From assembly GCA_951217055.1 (NCBI GenBank), contig OX578276.1, positions 116,000,754 to 116,064,753 of the forward strand: a stretch of 64,000 bases of DNA, read 5' to 3'. Within the stretch, counting starts at the first letter, position 1. Every line of letters begins with the position of its first letter. Positions 11,901 through 20,796 of this stretch are shown here, piece by piece. The notes under the pieces were generated by a model, which was not told the origin of the DNA, made no database searches, and saw only the letters and a program-made list of their open reading frames with translations. The translations under genes and the position numbers were made by a program. The stretch comes from Gerris lacustris. Its lineage: Eukaryota > Arthropoda > Insecta > Hemiptera > Gerridae.

Positions 11901-14900
11901 GATTGGGATGAAGAGTTGCCTCAGTCCTTGTTAGTAGAATGGATTAATTTTACTGATCTGATTCATGCTATCTCCAAACCATCTATTCCTAGACACATAT
12001 GTTCAATTGAAAATCCTATTAAGTTTGAATTGCATGGCTTTTGTGATGCCAGTGAGGCTGGATATGGCTGTTGTTTTTACCTTAAATCATATAATGAAGA
12101 AACTTCTTGTGTTCATCTCTTATGTTCTAAAAGTCGAGTTGCACCTACAAAGGTTCAATCAATTCCAAGATTAGAACTCTGTGGGGCACTATTGTTAAGT
12201 GAACTTTGCCAGAAAGTTACACAATCTCTTACCAATATAGAACTTTCTAGTATCTACCTTTGGACTGACGCTATGATTGTGCTTCATTGGTTAGCCTCTG
12301 ATTCATGTAAATGGAAAGTTTTTGTGAGCAACAGGGTTTCCAAAATTCAGGAACTTACAGAAAATTATACTTGGTTGCATGTGTCAACGGAGGATAACCC
12401 TGCTGATAATCTTAGTCGTGGAAATTTTGATAATTCTTCTAAGTGGTGGCATGGTCCCTCATTCCTATCGTCAATTTCAGATTACCCAAATCCAATTTTG
12501 TCTCCAGATTGTTCACCTCCTGAAGAAAAAGAATTGCTTGTTCATGTAGAAGTAAAATCTTCAGTTGGTTCTTCCTTTGAATTATTAAATCTTAATAAGT
12601 TCTCTTCTTGGATCAAACTTACTCATGTTGTTGCCTATGTTTTCCGTTTTATTAAATGCTTAAAAAGCCAGGTAGATAAGAATTTTGAAAAATTTCCTGT
12701 AGAGTTGACTCCTAACGAAATACAGCAAGCCCAACTTAAAATATTATTACTTACTCAATCCGAAATGTTTCCTAATGAAATTAACCTTATTAGTAAAAAT
12801 AAACCTCTTCCAAGTTCATGTCATTTACTTTCTCTTTCACCTTTCCTTGATCCTAATGGTCTCCTCCGGGTTGGAGGAAGATTGAAGCACTCATCTATTT
12901 CATCAAATCAAAAACATCAAATCCTTCTGACATCCTCCCATCCAGTAACTCTTATGATTCTTAATTATTATCATAAAAAGACACTTCATAGTGGTCCCCA
13001 AAGTCTTCTTTACTCCGTTCGCCAAGTTTACTGGCCTTTAAATGGTATGAATACCTGTAAAAAGATTGTTAGACAATGTACCACGTGTTTTAAAGCTAAT
13101 CCTATTCCTGCTAAATGTATTATGGGTAACTTACCTGAAGATAGGGTTAATGTTAGTAGACCTTTTACTAATACCGGCTTAGATTTTGCTGGCCCAATTT
13201 TAATTAGACAATCTATGAGTCGCAAACCAACCCTAATAAAGGCATACATATGCGTTTTTGTTTGCTTTTCCACTAAAGCGGTTCATTTAGAACCAGTAAG
13301 TGACCTTACGACTACAGCATTTTTAGCAGCCGTTAGACGGTTTATTGCTAGGCGTGGTATGATAAGGCATATTTATTGTGACAATGGAAAAAATTTTGTT
13401 GGAGCCAAAAATCACCTTAATGATATGTATAAATTAATTAATTCCAAGGAATGTCAGTCGACATTAATATCCTCTTTTAATGATGTAGGTTTAGAATGGA
13501 AGTTCATACCTGCCAAATCTCCAGCCTTTGGTGGTCTTTGGGAGGCGGCAGTTAAAAGTTCTAAACACCATTTACGGCGTGTTATGGGGCTCATTCATTT
13601 TAATTTTGAGGAATTGTGTACCATGCTTGCCCAGATTGAGGCACAGTTGAATTCAAGACCGTTAACTCCACTGTCAAACGATCCAAATGATTTGTTAGCT
13701 CTGAGTCCTTCCCACTTTTTAGTGGGTAGTCAACTTACCACTATTCCCGATGAAATTTGTGTATCAGAAAAATTAATGTCTTTACATAATCGATGGCACT
13801 GTGTTCAAAAGGCTCAGAATGATTTCTGGTCTCGGTGGCAACGAGAATATCTTGGTCACCTTCAATCCAAAACTAAGTGGCGTCAACCTTATGACCATGT
13901 TGAGGAGGGTATGCTTGTCATTCTTAAGGATGACAATCTTGCGCCTCTTCACTGGCCATTGGCTAGAATAACCTCCATTCACAAGGGCAGTGATGGAGTT
14001 CCAAGAGTTGTAACTCTTAAAACTAAATCTGGTGAAACCACCAGAAGTGTTCGCAATATTTGCCCTCTTCCAAAAGATATCAGTTTGTAATTCACAATTT
14101 TTTGTTTTTTGTATTATTTTTTTGTATTGTTTCTTTTTTTTGATTTTCCAATTTTGATTGTAAGCCAATTTTAATATTTGTACCTAGTATATAAGTTTCC
14201 TAAAATAATGTGACAGTGAAAAGATACCACTTAAGTTTTTCGTGGGATCTTTTCACGGGAGGCGGTTATGTTGGGGTGTTTGGTTTGGTTTGGGGGAAGG
14301 GGGTGGCTTACAGTCCCCACTACTTGTCCTCCCTTCCACTAGCCACCCTTCAGTCGTAGTCTGAATGTCTTCCTGTCACAGTGTTTTTCTCCCGACTCGA
14401 TGTTATTTATCCAAACCTCAATAAAAAAAAGAGTTTTTATGTGTTTCCTAAATCTAATAATTTTGTGTTTTACATCCAATTCCTGATGCGCCGCATCAGT
14501 GCCTTTTAAGAATATGTGGTTGGCTAAGTCCGTTTGCAGGACATAGCTTGGCAATAGGCATTTGAAAAAACAAACCGGTGGAGAGCAGCCATTTCCCGCC
14601 CTTTTTGGTGGACAATGTGATTTTCATGATCCCGAGTACTAACTTAGTCAGCAGACCAAAAATCAATTTGATGGTAGTCCGTCACTTAATAGGAGGCCTC
14701 TTTGATTTGGAGTAATATTTGACTAACTAACCTATTAAGTGACAAACTATCATCAACTTGAATATTTGTCTACTAACTAATTTCGTACTCAGGATCATGA
14801 AAATCACATTGTCCACCAAAAAGGGCAGGACAAAGCAGCTCTCCAGCGGTTTTTTTTTTTTCAAATGCCTATTGCCAAGCTATGTCCTGCAAACGGACTT

Positions 14901-17900
14901 AGCCGACCACATATTCTTAAAAGGCCTCAAAACATTTACTAACACACAAAACTCTAGCTTGATGTTATTCAGATACTTTTTTGCACGCTATCTCCTGGAC
15001 TATTATTATAAATACAGGTGTTAATAAAAAAAGTGGTTACACTGAATTTGTTTTGCCTTTGTTTTATTTTAACTTGATGACTCAAACTTTCGTTACTTTA
15101 AATATTTTATCTGTTAGTAGGTATAATATTGTATGTAACTATGCAGCAAAGGAAACATTCCTGACTCGTTCAAAGATTACCTGCCTCGGCTTCGCCTCTG
15201 CAGTGAATTTGTTTAGCCTATCCTCACCTTCGACTCGGAACTAAAACTTAAAACACTTGTCAGCAAAATTCCATTTTGTTGCCTAGTAAGATAAATAACT
15301 ATTAGGTTTGTTCCAACCACCAGTTCCGAATCTGTTTCGGTTTAGTCCGTGATTGACGTAATGCGCATGCGCGATCATTGACCATTGGGAATTGATTTGT
15401 GATTTCGTTTTTGTTGGAACGCTCTTTTCTCGAACCAAACTGTTTGCTGTGGTAGGTTTTAGCACTGTTATCAGAACAACTTTTTGAGTTGATCGTTTAT
15501 GTGATTTTGCGTTCCTGTGCTATCAAAAATACCTGAACTTATTAATATTAAAGATATGGATGATGGATGAGTCAATAGTTGATGAAGATAAGTGCCAGTC
15601 GCTTAAATCAGGGCCTGATTTAGGCCGCCTAGGGGCTCGCACAACAAGGGGGGGCCACACCACAAATGTTTCATTTTCTAATGCTAATTAAGCTCGAAAG
15701 TTGGAAGTAAAACCTACATACTCAATACTCAAAGAGGATATGACGAAAATACATGCACACATTTTAGAAATGTTTATTTAATACATGAATTCACAATTTC
15801 ATTTCGATTTACGCAATTCACAATTTTCGGGCTTACTGAGGTGAGCCAGTTTTAGTAGACTCACGGCACACTCGTATTTTTATTGATATAATCCTAAATG
15901 CTCTTTTGTTTTAAAAAACAAATATTAATCTTAGTCCAGTTAACTAAAGAAATATTGCGGAAATAAATCGGATTCTTTCGATATTTCTTTGAAAATGGAA
16001 AGAATAAGTATCAAAAGTCGTTCTTGGAAAATAGGTCCAATTTTTATTTTTTTCAGAAATATCTAGAAAATGCCATTATATGCACAAAAATTCATCGTCG
16101 CACTCGTACAAAAACATTTTAAAAAGAAGAGTTGATTCGCAAGAAAGGAGAATAATAGGCGAGCGAAATCAAAACAAAAACAATGAAGCGGAGCGGAAGG
16201 TTACGTTTCTGTTCACCCAAACTCAATCCCAAACTACTAGTCCCTGCCGCCGATCGCTGACTGCTCTGACGGGTTCCAAACTAATCCGTGATTTAATCAG
16301 AGCGTGGTTGGAACAGCCGATTAACAGTGGGAGTCAGTCAGTCAGAGTTTGAGTTTGGGCTCGTTGGAACGCTTTTTTCCAAATGCGCATTCGTCGGACA
16401 GTTCCAAACCAGTTTGAAGAGTGGTTGGAACAAACCTATTGTATTAGATGTATCATATGAGTCTTTCCATTTAAACCAGTTTTTAGTTACTTTTATATAT
16501 TTCTATGGGACTTGTTTTATGTGATTCCTCTTCCTCCATGGTGTAACACTCCATGAAAGGCCCACTAGATGGTTATTTACCACTATTATAGTGATGGAAA
16601 AAACTTGGTCAGCATTTTGACCCTCATCAGTCATATAATATAGTTTTTTAGACTAGTGGACACCACTTATACCAAATAAATACCTATTTATCTCACGATG
16701 CTGGGGGACCTGAACAAAATGTGTGTGAAAATCTGGACCACATGGAATACCTTCTCTGCTGTGAATTAAGTTTTCTCTGGTTTTATTTAGAAAACCTTAT
16801 AAGTATTGTTTTGTGAATTTGTAGATCTAAATGATCTAGTCCTAAAATGATTTTAAAGAAAAAAAAAATTATATTAACTATTTATTCATATTATTTATTA
16901 CATTCTTTTATGAACGTTCTGTTTAGGTTGTAGACACTGTAATGTCACTTGCATACTCAGATGATTTGACAATAGCAACTACAGCTATTGAAGCCGTTGG
17001 TTTTATATGCTCATCCTCTCAGGGCAAATTGCTTCTGAATCAAACAGGTATTGATCTTACTTTTTGTGACTCCTATTCAAGACACACACATTTCTGTAAA
17101 GATGTGATTTCATGAAAGCCTTTGTTATTACTGGGACAAATGATAAAGGGAAACGATTCAGGCTTTACAATTAGATAACTCACTTACATTCATACTTATA
17201 TTGTTATCATGAGATGAATAAAAATAGAGGTGTTCTTCAGAAAAAGGGAGAATAAACCAAAATGGTGTTTTAAAAAAAATCAATTTAAAGTTGTGTTATG
17301 CATGTCACAAAAAAAGAGACTATTTTTTTTTTTTTTTTTTTTTTTTTTTACCTGAAACACATAAATTTAAATGTTTAAGATTTAAAGATAAAATATTAAT
17401 AATTTTTGTGATATGACATAACTTCCTTATTATACTTTTTCACAATTTAAAAATTTAAGTTATATGCCCTTTTTCTATAGAAGTTGTTTCTATTAAAAAA
17501 CAAAGTTTTTTATTTTAAATTAAAATAAGTTTTTAAAATGAAAGTTTATTTAATAAATAACATAAAAAATAACTACAAATCATAATGAAAAGTAAACAAT
17601 AATTTACTGTTTTTCACGTTTAATCAATTTAATATCTCAACAACCTTTTTAATTACTCGCAAGCGCTTCATTGATACTTAAAAAATGTTTATAATAAATG
17701 TTTGGCATACTTTTAATCTATCATCAAGATAATTATGTCCACCATATGTCCAAAAGTTATTTTTTATTAACTTTCGAATAAACTTTGTATTTAACTTTTT
17801 TGTATCTATCTTGTTCTGGTTAGGATTATAAATAAAATTTGTAAAAAAGCTTAAATCATGGCAGATGTTTCAAAGTGTTCTCCGCAAAGAGGGCGTATAG

Positions 17901-20117
17901 TTCTGTAATATGCCTCTTTTCTGAATATGGCCTCAATTGCTATGGTCAATATTATTATAACCTTTATTATTATCAAGTGTAAAGTTAGTTCTGTCTATTT
18001 AGGTGATGCCAGTATGATGAAAATGGCCAGGAGGATAGAAGAGATGATCAGCAAAGGGCAGGTGGAATGGAAGCATAGGATTCTCTATGCCTTGGCTAAT
18101 CTACTCAGTGTTCAGGTATAACAAAAAAACAGCTTTTTAAGCTATTCTGAATAAAACCTCATCAACATCTGATAAAACTGAAGAGATAACTTCATTAGTT
18201 TAATGTTCTATCTGCTTATATTGTTCTAATGAATATGATTAATTATAATAAATTAGTTCACCCACCTTGTAAAATGATTATAAGTATGGCTAAAATTGAA
18301 TAATTACATTGAATTCATTCAAATTATTGTTGTGTTGTAATAATTGTTAGTATTCAGAAATGTTCTGTATTTCTTTACTTATTTTACAGGAAAATGATCT
18401 GGAAAATAATGAAGTAGTTTACCTCACCCAAAAATGGTTATCATACATGGGAGATAATTTGTCAGCTATTTGTTTACTTTTCAACCTATCCAAAAATCCC
18501 TTTCCTGAGGTCAAACTTTCAGCGTTCTACGTCCTATCAAAAATTGCAAGGCTCCAGTGGGGCCAGCATGAAATAAGCAAAAATCCTGGTAAGACATATT
18601 CTTCTTAAATTTGTAAATATTTGTTTAAACAAAAATTTTTATTTATAACATGCATTTATTTTCTAACATAAAAAAATTGTAGAATTGAAGTTTTAGATTG
18701 AATTCAGTCTTGAATACTAAATGAATTTTCATCATTCATTCTTATATACTTGTTAACTCCAGCAATTTAAAGAGGAAGGTTTGCTCTTGGAAAGGAACAA
18801 GCATTCCGGAAACAGCAAAATTACTCTGGATACCCCATCTGTAAAACCACTAAGAAGGAACCTATTCTTTAGTCAGCATTAATCCAACCATGTCTCATTC
18901 TTATCTACTAAGCCTCCATGTTTCCTATATCTAAAAGTATTTAGGATAATTTGTATAACATACACTATACTAGTAATGTAGGATTCCTTTGACAAATTAG
19001 ACCATCCAATCAGCCCGTGTCCAGGATTTGTCCAAGAGAGGTAGAGAGGACATTAAGTTCCATACCTTGTAAGTTCCACCAGGTCACTTCTCCAAAAAGT
19101 TGAAAAAACAACTTAATTCAAATCTTATCTCTTTGAAACTGTTTCTCCATTGTTAAAAAGGCACGGAGTCAATTTTAGGACATAATAACATAATATAAAT
19201 ATTTTTGGGAAAGGTACTTTTGAAAAATGTACTTATGTGCAACTGTTGGCAGCAATATATTATATATGCCTTCTTTTTCTGGGATCTTAAAGGGCAATCA
19301 TATCTTGAGAGTTCAAACAATCAACGTCATAGAAAAGCTCAGAGTTCTTATGTGGTATAAAAGTTTTTTATTAGGAACATAGTAAAATTATGAGTAATAA
19401 AAAAGTAACTTTTTTCAACTGGATTTTTTAATACAAGCCACAGTAGTGAAAGTAGGCAATTTTAGAAAATAATAATATACAACAGAAAATTAACAAAGAT
19501 TACATTATTTGCCACTGTCTAATTCTTTGTATTTTACTTAGATTAACCATTCAAACAAAATGTTAAATCTAATAATTAGTTTAATCAAAATAAGTGTTTT
19601 TTTAGTGAGTTAGTTGAAAAATCGGACACACAAATCTTTATGTAAATTAAAAAAATATACTTCACCTTAATTTTTTATTAGTAGATGTTAACAAAACTTA
19701 ATAAAAACTCAATTGGTTTGGCATAGGAGCGGCCATTTTGAGAAAATATTTTTTTTATTTTTTTTTAAATGTATAAATCTCATTTTTTCTACTACTTCAC
19801 CTACTCTGCTCCTTTGAACACTAGCCTGCATCCAATAGAAACCACAAATTTGTATGCATTTATTCTTCTGATGCTTATTCATAAAGGGAAATGTTGATTT
19901 ATTTTCAGATGGTTTGAAATATTTACTTGATAGAACTACAGAGACTGATATGACTGCACTCTTAGCCAAGTATGAAGTAATTCTAGCATTGGCGAACTCT
20001 CCTACAGCAATGTCTGTGTTTAATGAAGTTGACTTTAACAGCATTACTGAATATAAGAACCAAGGAGCCACATATGCTCCATCCAAACTTTTTGTAGCAG
20101 TGGAAGGAGCTGAATAA
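1642..20117 (+). CDS. PSMD5: PSMD5, 26S proteasome non-ATPase regulatory subunit 5 (S5B), 3' part of gene
   Basis: PSMD5 (S5B, the relative of yeast Hsm3) is an ARM/HEAT-repeat chaperone that helps assemble the ATPase base of the 26S proteasome in the cytosol and does not stay in the mature particle. Exons by sequence are 1642-1776, 1947-2054, 2943-3106, 3294-3382, 5359-5426, 16927-17047, 18003-18115, 18390-18588 and 19909-20117. All have GT/AG sites and phases that join into one frame of 401 codons plus stop. Helical-repeat segments align in order with the remembered human protein (about 504 aa): the LNDEDLAIAQ region, GLLKFFGCA, the VDTVMSLAYSDD region, and a C-terminus ending VEGAE. About 100 N-terminal residues lie upstream of the window. 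The fifth intron is 11.5 kb and full of transposons, but no exon is damaged. The gene converges on CDC7. Identity rests on motif order and the C-terminus; the start cannot be judged here. Confidence 0.88.
1947..2054 (+). CDS. PSMD5: PSMD5 visible exon 2 of 9
   Basis: Thirty-six whole codons lie between acceptor TGTTAG and donor GTATGC. The reading starts IGKTEYGF and ends NSLRAYQ, and it continues in frame from the previous exon. It contains the equivalent of the human segment that leads into the receptor helix before the VYELIIEIS region. Confidence 0.85.
2943..3106 (+). CDS. PSMD5: PSMD5 visible exon 3 of 9
   Basis: The exon begins after acceptor ATTTAG with VIFDIGCESEDKLSKLEAAG and ends inside an arginine codon (AG, then donor GTACAG). 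It is 164 nt long. The segment SSDDILGKMAAIEELSKLV fits the human RELTGEDVLVRATCIEMV position. The intron before it contains a 50-bp TA tract. Confidence 0.87.
3294..3382 (+). CDS. PSMD5: PSMD5 visible exon 4 of 9
   Basis: The 89-nt exon completes the split arginine codon (RFLSRQNCIHVLAQE), reads through MGSLITP, and ends one base into a glycine codon before donor GTAACA. It corresponds to the human segment GRQYLAQEGVIDQIS and the loop that follows. Confidence 0.85.
3456..4955. mobile_element. 1.5-kb long-inverted-repeat element in PSMD5 intron
   Basis: The ends 3456-3565 and 4847-4955 are inverted copies of each other, starting GGTGAAGGACGACTACCTTC and its reverse complement. The right arm also pairs with 4036-4085 (the stretch reading TCAACTCTAAGATAATTTTT), so the left arm is interrupted by about 470 bp (3566-4035). 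A shorter motif, ATCACAAAGTGAA, occurs twice near 4080-4120 and inverted near 4510. No transposase was seen. The superfamily is unknown and no clear target duplication was found. Confidence 0.65.
4583..4665 (-). other. tRNA-like sequence (SINE head or tRNA pseudogene)
   Basis: Read on the minus strand there is an A-box-like TAGCTCAGTTGG and a B-box GGTTCGAGTCC at tRNA spacing. The acceptor stem pairs only partly, the T stem has mismatches, and the anticodon loop would be nine bases, so a working tRNA is unlikely. The flanks form an inverted pair (CAGAGAAAAAT near 4573 and ATTTTTCTCTG near 4669). It lies inside the inverted-repeat element 3456-4955. Confidence 0.45.
5359..5426 (+). CDS. PSMD5: PSMD5 visible exon 5 of 9
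   Basis: This short 68-nt exon reads GLLKFFGCACQRHAAEI and ends RDYSQ before donor GTACTA. It matches the human PGFVKFFGNLA motif, one of the clearest landmarks of the family. The 11.5-kb transposon-filled intron starts here. Confidence 0.87.
5806..7454. mobile_element. hAT element with TAGGGCTCGGAT ends
   Basis: The ends TAGGGCTCGGAT and its inverted copy are flanked by the exact 8-bp duplication GTAATAAT (5798-5805 and 7455-7462), the hallmark of hAT insertion. The motif ATATGCTCGA recurs near both ends (about 5818, 5841, 6783, 6827 and 7350), which looks like subterminal transposase-binding repeats. A second hAT is nested at 5856-6761. No transposase frame was found, so the copy is non-autonomous. 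Confidence 0.8.
5856..6761. mobile_element. hAT element nested in hAT, family shared with 41784-51517
   Basis: The imperfect terminal repeats CAGTGCCGGAACTAG and CAGAGACGGAACTAG (inverted) are flanked by the 8-bp duplication TCGAAAAC (5848-5855 and 6762-6769). The left end continues GGGGTCAGCCGCACACGGGC and the right end carries GAGGCCCGTGTG. The same two different ends bound the 9.7-kb element at 41784-51517, and internal sequence (6300-6660) matches 50600-51050 inverted. It is a deletion derivative without coding capacity. Confidence 0.82.
7856..8085 (+). repeat. BEL 5' LTR
   Basis: The 230-bp direct repeat starts TGTTGGGGTG and ends in the perfect hairpin TGATGCG-C-CGCATCA. AATAAA occurs about 80 bp from the 3' end and is the likely polyadenylation signal. 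No TATA box was evident. Confidence 0.93.
8088..8104 (+). promoter_or_regulatory. BEL primer-binding site
   Basis: TGGTCCTTCGCCGG begins two bases after the 5' LTR. TGG pairs with the CCA tail of the priming tRNA. The tRNA was not identified. Confidence 0.7.
8787..14090 (+). CDS. BEL/Pao gag-pol polyprotein
   Basis: The single 1767-residue frame, full length for this clade, starts at MGRPTNLDSL about 700 bp after the 5' LTR. In order it shows: a DUF1759-type gag from about residue 126 (LPSFNGDFKKWNTFKDNF); three zinc-knuckle-like clusters at about 375-445 (CYVC, CLNCFNKNHKAAYC, CKIC); an aspartic protease of the DUF1758 type with LLDSAAQGNF near 496; reverse transcriptase with the FYCDD active site near 915; RNase H with GFCDASEAGYG near 1085; an integrase with an HHCC zinc region near 1395-1433 and D, D, E residues near 1467, 1532 and 1586; and a DUF5641-type C-terminal domain (GMLVILKDDNLAPLHWPLAR). 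No env frame follows. Nothing is broken, so the copy could be active. Domain boundaries are estimates. Confidence 0.95.
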   Translation: MGRPTNLDSLKNRKRAIIASFKRCEEFLKNYDPEEHSFQLKTRLDNVKPLHDQLLECVTEIQLISNDEIYNQTLDGELEDFENGFFSLIGKLESMCKSRSNSPKSSTESIPLSNNNSACKHNLDIRLPQISLPSFNGDFKKWNTFKDNFLSLIHNQPIPNVKKLHYLKSCLKEQASDLISNLATTDNNYKIAWDLVVQRYENKRLISNSHVNSLFQLPSSKSDSLSSLKNLHCEFFKNVRALEALGENVDESSFILVQLLASKFDRNLLKRWEEFVSDQKNSPKITEIETFILKEINILEMSSPLPSSYQNQGSKPFQKQGSSNKTSSDNYKKDYNYFKSKQEVSSYPISNNLTPKSSTVNPSSNSYEPKTESKTYPCYVCQQVHRLYMCPTFLSMTPDKRYEFVQSKQLCLNCFNKNHKAAYCKSTYSCKICSAKHHSLLHKNKDSNQPPAVTCTSSHTFEAQSPNLKNANVLLATALIDIMSPDGSITTARALLDSAAQGNFICESLVQKMKLKRIKCDVPVSGLGQSKAQVSHQINIVVKSKVNEFRFPISCFVLPKITSSLPQCSFDYSEWNLPPNVRLADPTFNISSPIDLLIGAQYFFDILTQGKIVMSDSLPVLQCTQFGWILSGRYFDETPNPITSSNNVSFNFLTVSPTDRSSQLDSMLTKFWELELCDTKPKVSREDEWIDQFYENTTEYCNNRYQVRLPFVKDPKCLGNSYDTALKCLFSMEKKFSKNSKLHEMYSEFMSEYITLGHMMELSTDEYKLIFSNPHYFLPHHAVLRDSLTTKLRVVFNGSMVTTTGLSLNDILAVGPQLLNDSFDILLRFRGYLYALIGDVAKMYRQIRIHPLDTAYQLILWRSNPSEPVKIFRLLTVTYGTAPAPFLAIRTTHKLASDFKVSFPNASKRILQDFYCDDLVSGESTVSRLIQLKDELSEIFKLGGMELRKWCSNYPGLEFSSDSEFISLSIDDNVKTLGMSWHPRDDTFQFHIEFPTRELVTKRTIVSDVCRIFDPLGLMGPLVMKAKLFIRTLWLNHLDWDEELPQSLLVEWINFTDLIHAISKPSIPRHICSIENPIKFELHGFCDASEAGYGCCFYLKSYNEETSCVHLLCSKSRVAPTKVQSIPRLELCGALLLSELCQKVTQSLTNIELSSIYLWTDAMIVLHWLASDSCKWKVFVSNRVSKIQELTENYTWLHVSTEDNPADNLSRGNFDNSSKWWHGPSFLSSISDYPNPILSPDCSPPEEKELLVHVEVKSSVGSSFELLNLNKFSSWIKLTHVVAYVFRFIKCLKSQVDKNFEKFPVELTPNEIQQAQLKILLLTQSEMFPNEINLISKNKPLPSSCHLLSLSPFLDPNGLLRVGGRLKHSSISSNQKHQILLTSSHPVTLMILNYYHKKTLHSGPQSLLYSVRQVYWPLNGMNTCKKIVRQCTTCFKANPIPAKCIMGNLPEDRVNVSRPFTNTGLDFAGPILIRQSMSRKPTLIKAYICVFVCFSTKAVHLEPVSDLTTTAFLAAVRRFIARRGMIRHIYCDNGKNFVGAKNHLNDMYKLINSKECQSTLISSFNDVGLEWKFIPAKSPAFGGLWEAAVKSSKHHLRRVMGLIHFNFEELCTMLAQIEAQLNSRPLTPLSNDPNDLLALSPSHFLVGSQLTTIPDEICVSEKLMSLHNRWHCVQKAQNDFWSRWQREYLGHLQSKTKWRQPYDHVEEGMLVILKDDNLAPLHWPLARITSIHKGSDGVPRVVTLKTKSGETTRSVRNICPLPKDISL
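14254..14268 (+). promoter_or_regulatory. BEL polypurine tract
   Basis: The purine-rich GGGAGGCGG lies just before the 3' LTR, where plus-strand DNA synthesis is primed. The tract is short and ends five bases before the LTR. Confidence 0.55.
14269..14498 (+). repeat. BEL 3' LTR
   Basis: Reading base by base I found no difference from 7856-8085. It is followed directly by GTGCC and then by the resumed foldback sequence CTTTTAAGAATATG. Confidence 0.93.
15304..16437. mobile_element. 1.1-kb inverted-repeat element with AGGTTTGTTCCAACCAC ends
   Basis: The ends AGGTTTGTTCCAACCAC and its inverse (near 16421-16437) are flanked by ATT on both sides, a possible 3-bp duplication. A GTTGGAACGC motif repeats inside both ends. 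A hAT-like fragment (GGCCTGATTTAGGCCGCCT) is near 15612. The open frame 16080-16352 crosses the interior and shows no transposase motif. Confidence 0.65.
16927..17047 (+). CDS. PSMD5: PSMD5 visible exon 6 of 9
   Basis: After acceptor GTTTAG the exon reads VVDTVMSLAYSDDLTIATTA and on to GKLLLNQTG, matching the human [20 protein letters not shown] region. It ends one base into a glycine codon at donor GTATTG. That the frame resumes correctly after 11.5 kb shows that the intervening retrotransposon sits wholly inside an intron. Confidence 0.87.
17048..18002. other. PSMD5 intron, AT-rich, no element recognised
   Basis: The intron contains a T run of about 26 bases (17324-17349) and otherwise shows no repeat structure or coding content that I could recognise. 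Confidence 0.5.
18003..18115 (+). CDS. PSMD5: PSMD5 visible exon 7 of 9
   Basis: The exon completes the split glycine codon (GDASMMKMARRIEEMIS) and ends YALANLLSVQ before donor GTATAA. It corresponds to the human segment with KIRCLDAISSLLYL. Phase in is 1 and phase out is 0. Confidence 0.85.
18390..18588 (+). CDS. PSMD5: PSMD5 visible exon 8 of 9
   Basis: The exon starts after acceptor TTACAG with ENDLENNEVVYLTQKWLSYM. It contains NLSKNPFPEVKLSAFYVLSK, matching human [20 protein letters not shown], and ends one base into an aspartate codon before donor GTAAGA. Confidence 0.88.
18589..19908. other. PSMD5 last intron, no element recognised
   Basis: The sequence between donor GTAAGA and acceptor TTTCAG is AT-rich and of uneven composition. 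No terminal repeats, no coding similarity and no RNA gene were seen. Confidence 0.5.
19909..20117 (+). CDS. PSMD5: PSMD5 terminal exon 9 of 9
   Basis: After acceptor TTTCAG the exon reads DGLKYLLDRTTETD, then LLAKYEVILALANS, and ends FVAVEGAE and TAA. Human PSMD5 has the same DAKYELVKALANS motif and, as remembered, the same VEGAE ending. The stop overlaps an AATAAA; the true polyadenylation site may lie further down in the AT-rich 3' flank. Confidence 0.9.
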
Positions 20118-20167
20118 ATATAACATCTTAATTGTTATTTAATAACTTTCATTTATATGTATGTATG

Positions 20168-20169
<2 letters not shown>

Positions 20170-20226
<57 letters not shown>
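20170..20226. repeat. (TA)n microsatellite
   Basis: An almost pure alternating TA tract in the 3' flank of PSMD5, followed by a short GT run. Similar tracts lie at 2857-2908, 22503-22563 and 49564-49588. Confidence 0.95.
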
Positions 20227-20238
<12 letters not shown>

Positions 20239-20796
20239 ACATAAAATGGTTGCAGCAAAAATCTTAACATCAGGAACTTTTTTTTTAAATGAAATCAATT
20301 TTTTCTAACTTTACTACTTGTCCTTTATAAAAGAGATTTAATTTTTTCTAGTAGTTAAAACTTGAATTACTCTAGTTGTAAATAATTAACAAAGATAGAG
20401 TTTTGTTTTATAATTATTTGGTATTTCATGATTATCAGTTCTAATTTTATTTCCTGTGATTGCTGAGAACCTGTTATTATTTTCGATATTGATCTATATT
20501 TATCGTTTGTATTGTAAAAAAAAAATAATTTGTATATATATATTTGTTTGTTTTTAAATCTAAATAACCCCTCAAGAAGACATGAATTTTTAAATGACCC
20601 CTAGGATAATTGTATATAAGAGGGGCGGGGGGGGGGGGGGGGGGGTGTGTGTGTCTCTAGCTAAGAAGATTAAAGTGGTGATCTACACCTACACCACAAT
20701 GCTGGAATGTACTTTCTTTTCCATTTTATACAATGATGTTTTGAAAAAATGTTTCATAATTAAGAGCAATGGATATGAAAGAGAAAGTAGGGTCTA

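Larger units (their letters stand above)
7856..14498 (+). mobile_element. Intact BEL/Pao LTR retrotransposon
   Basis: It has two 230-bp LTRs, identical as read (TG...CA ends), a primer-binding site, one continuous gag-pol frame and a purine-rich tract. It is flanked by the 5-bp duplication GTGCC (7851-7855 and 14499-14503). Five-base duplications and a DUF1759-type gag identify the BEL/Pao clade. Identical LTRs and an unbroken frame point to a very recent insertion. It lies in sense orientation within a PSMD5 intron and brings its own polyadenylation signal, so it could disturb the host transcript. Confidence 0.95.
7775..15003. mobile_element. Foldback element (FB copy 1) split by the BEL retrotransposon
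   Basis: Without the retrotransposon this is a 581-bp palindromic element with arms of about 250 bp, beginning ATAGTCCAGGAGATAG and ending with its inverse. The left arm is 7775-7855 plus 14504-14700, and the right arm is about 14755-15003. A close unbroken relative lies at 61684-62255. Such long-armed foldbacks form cruciforms and carry no gene. No clear target duplication was found for the foldback itself. Confidence 0.75.

Noticed and set aside
13782..14168. 128-codon minus-strand frame
   Set aside because: It is the antisense of the BEL C-terminal domain.
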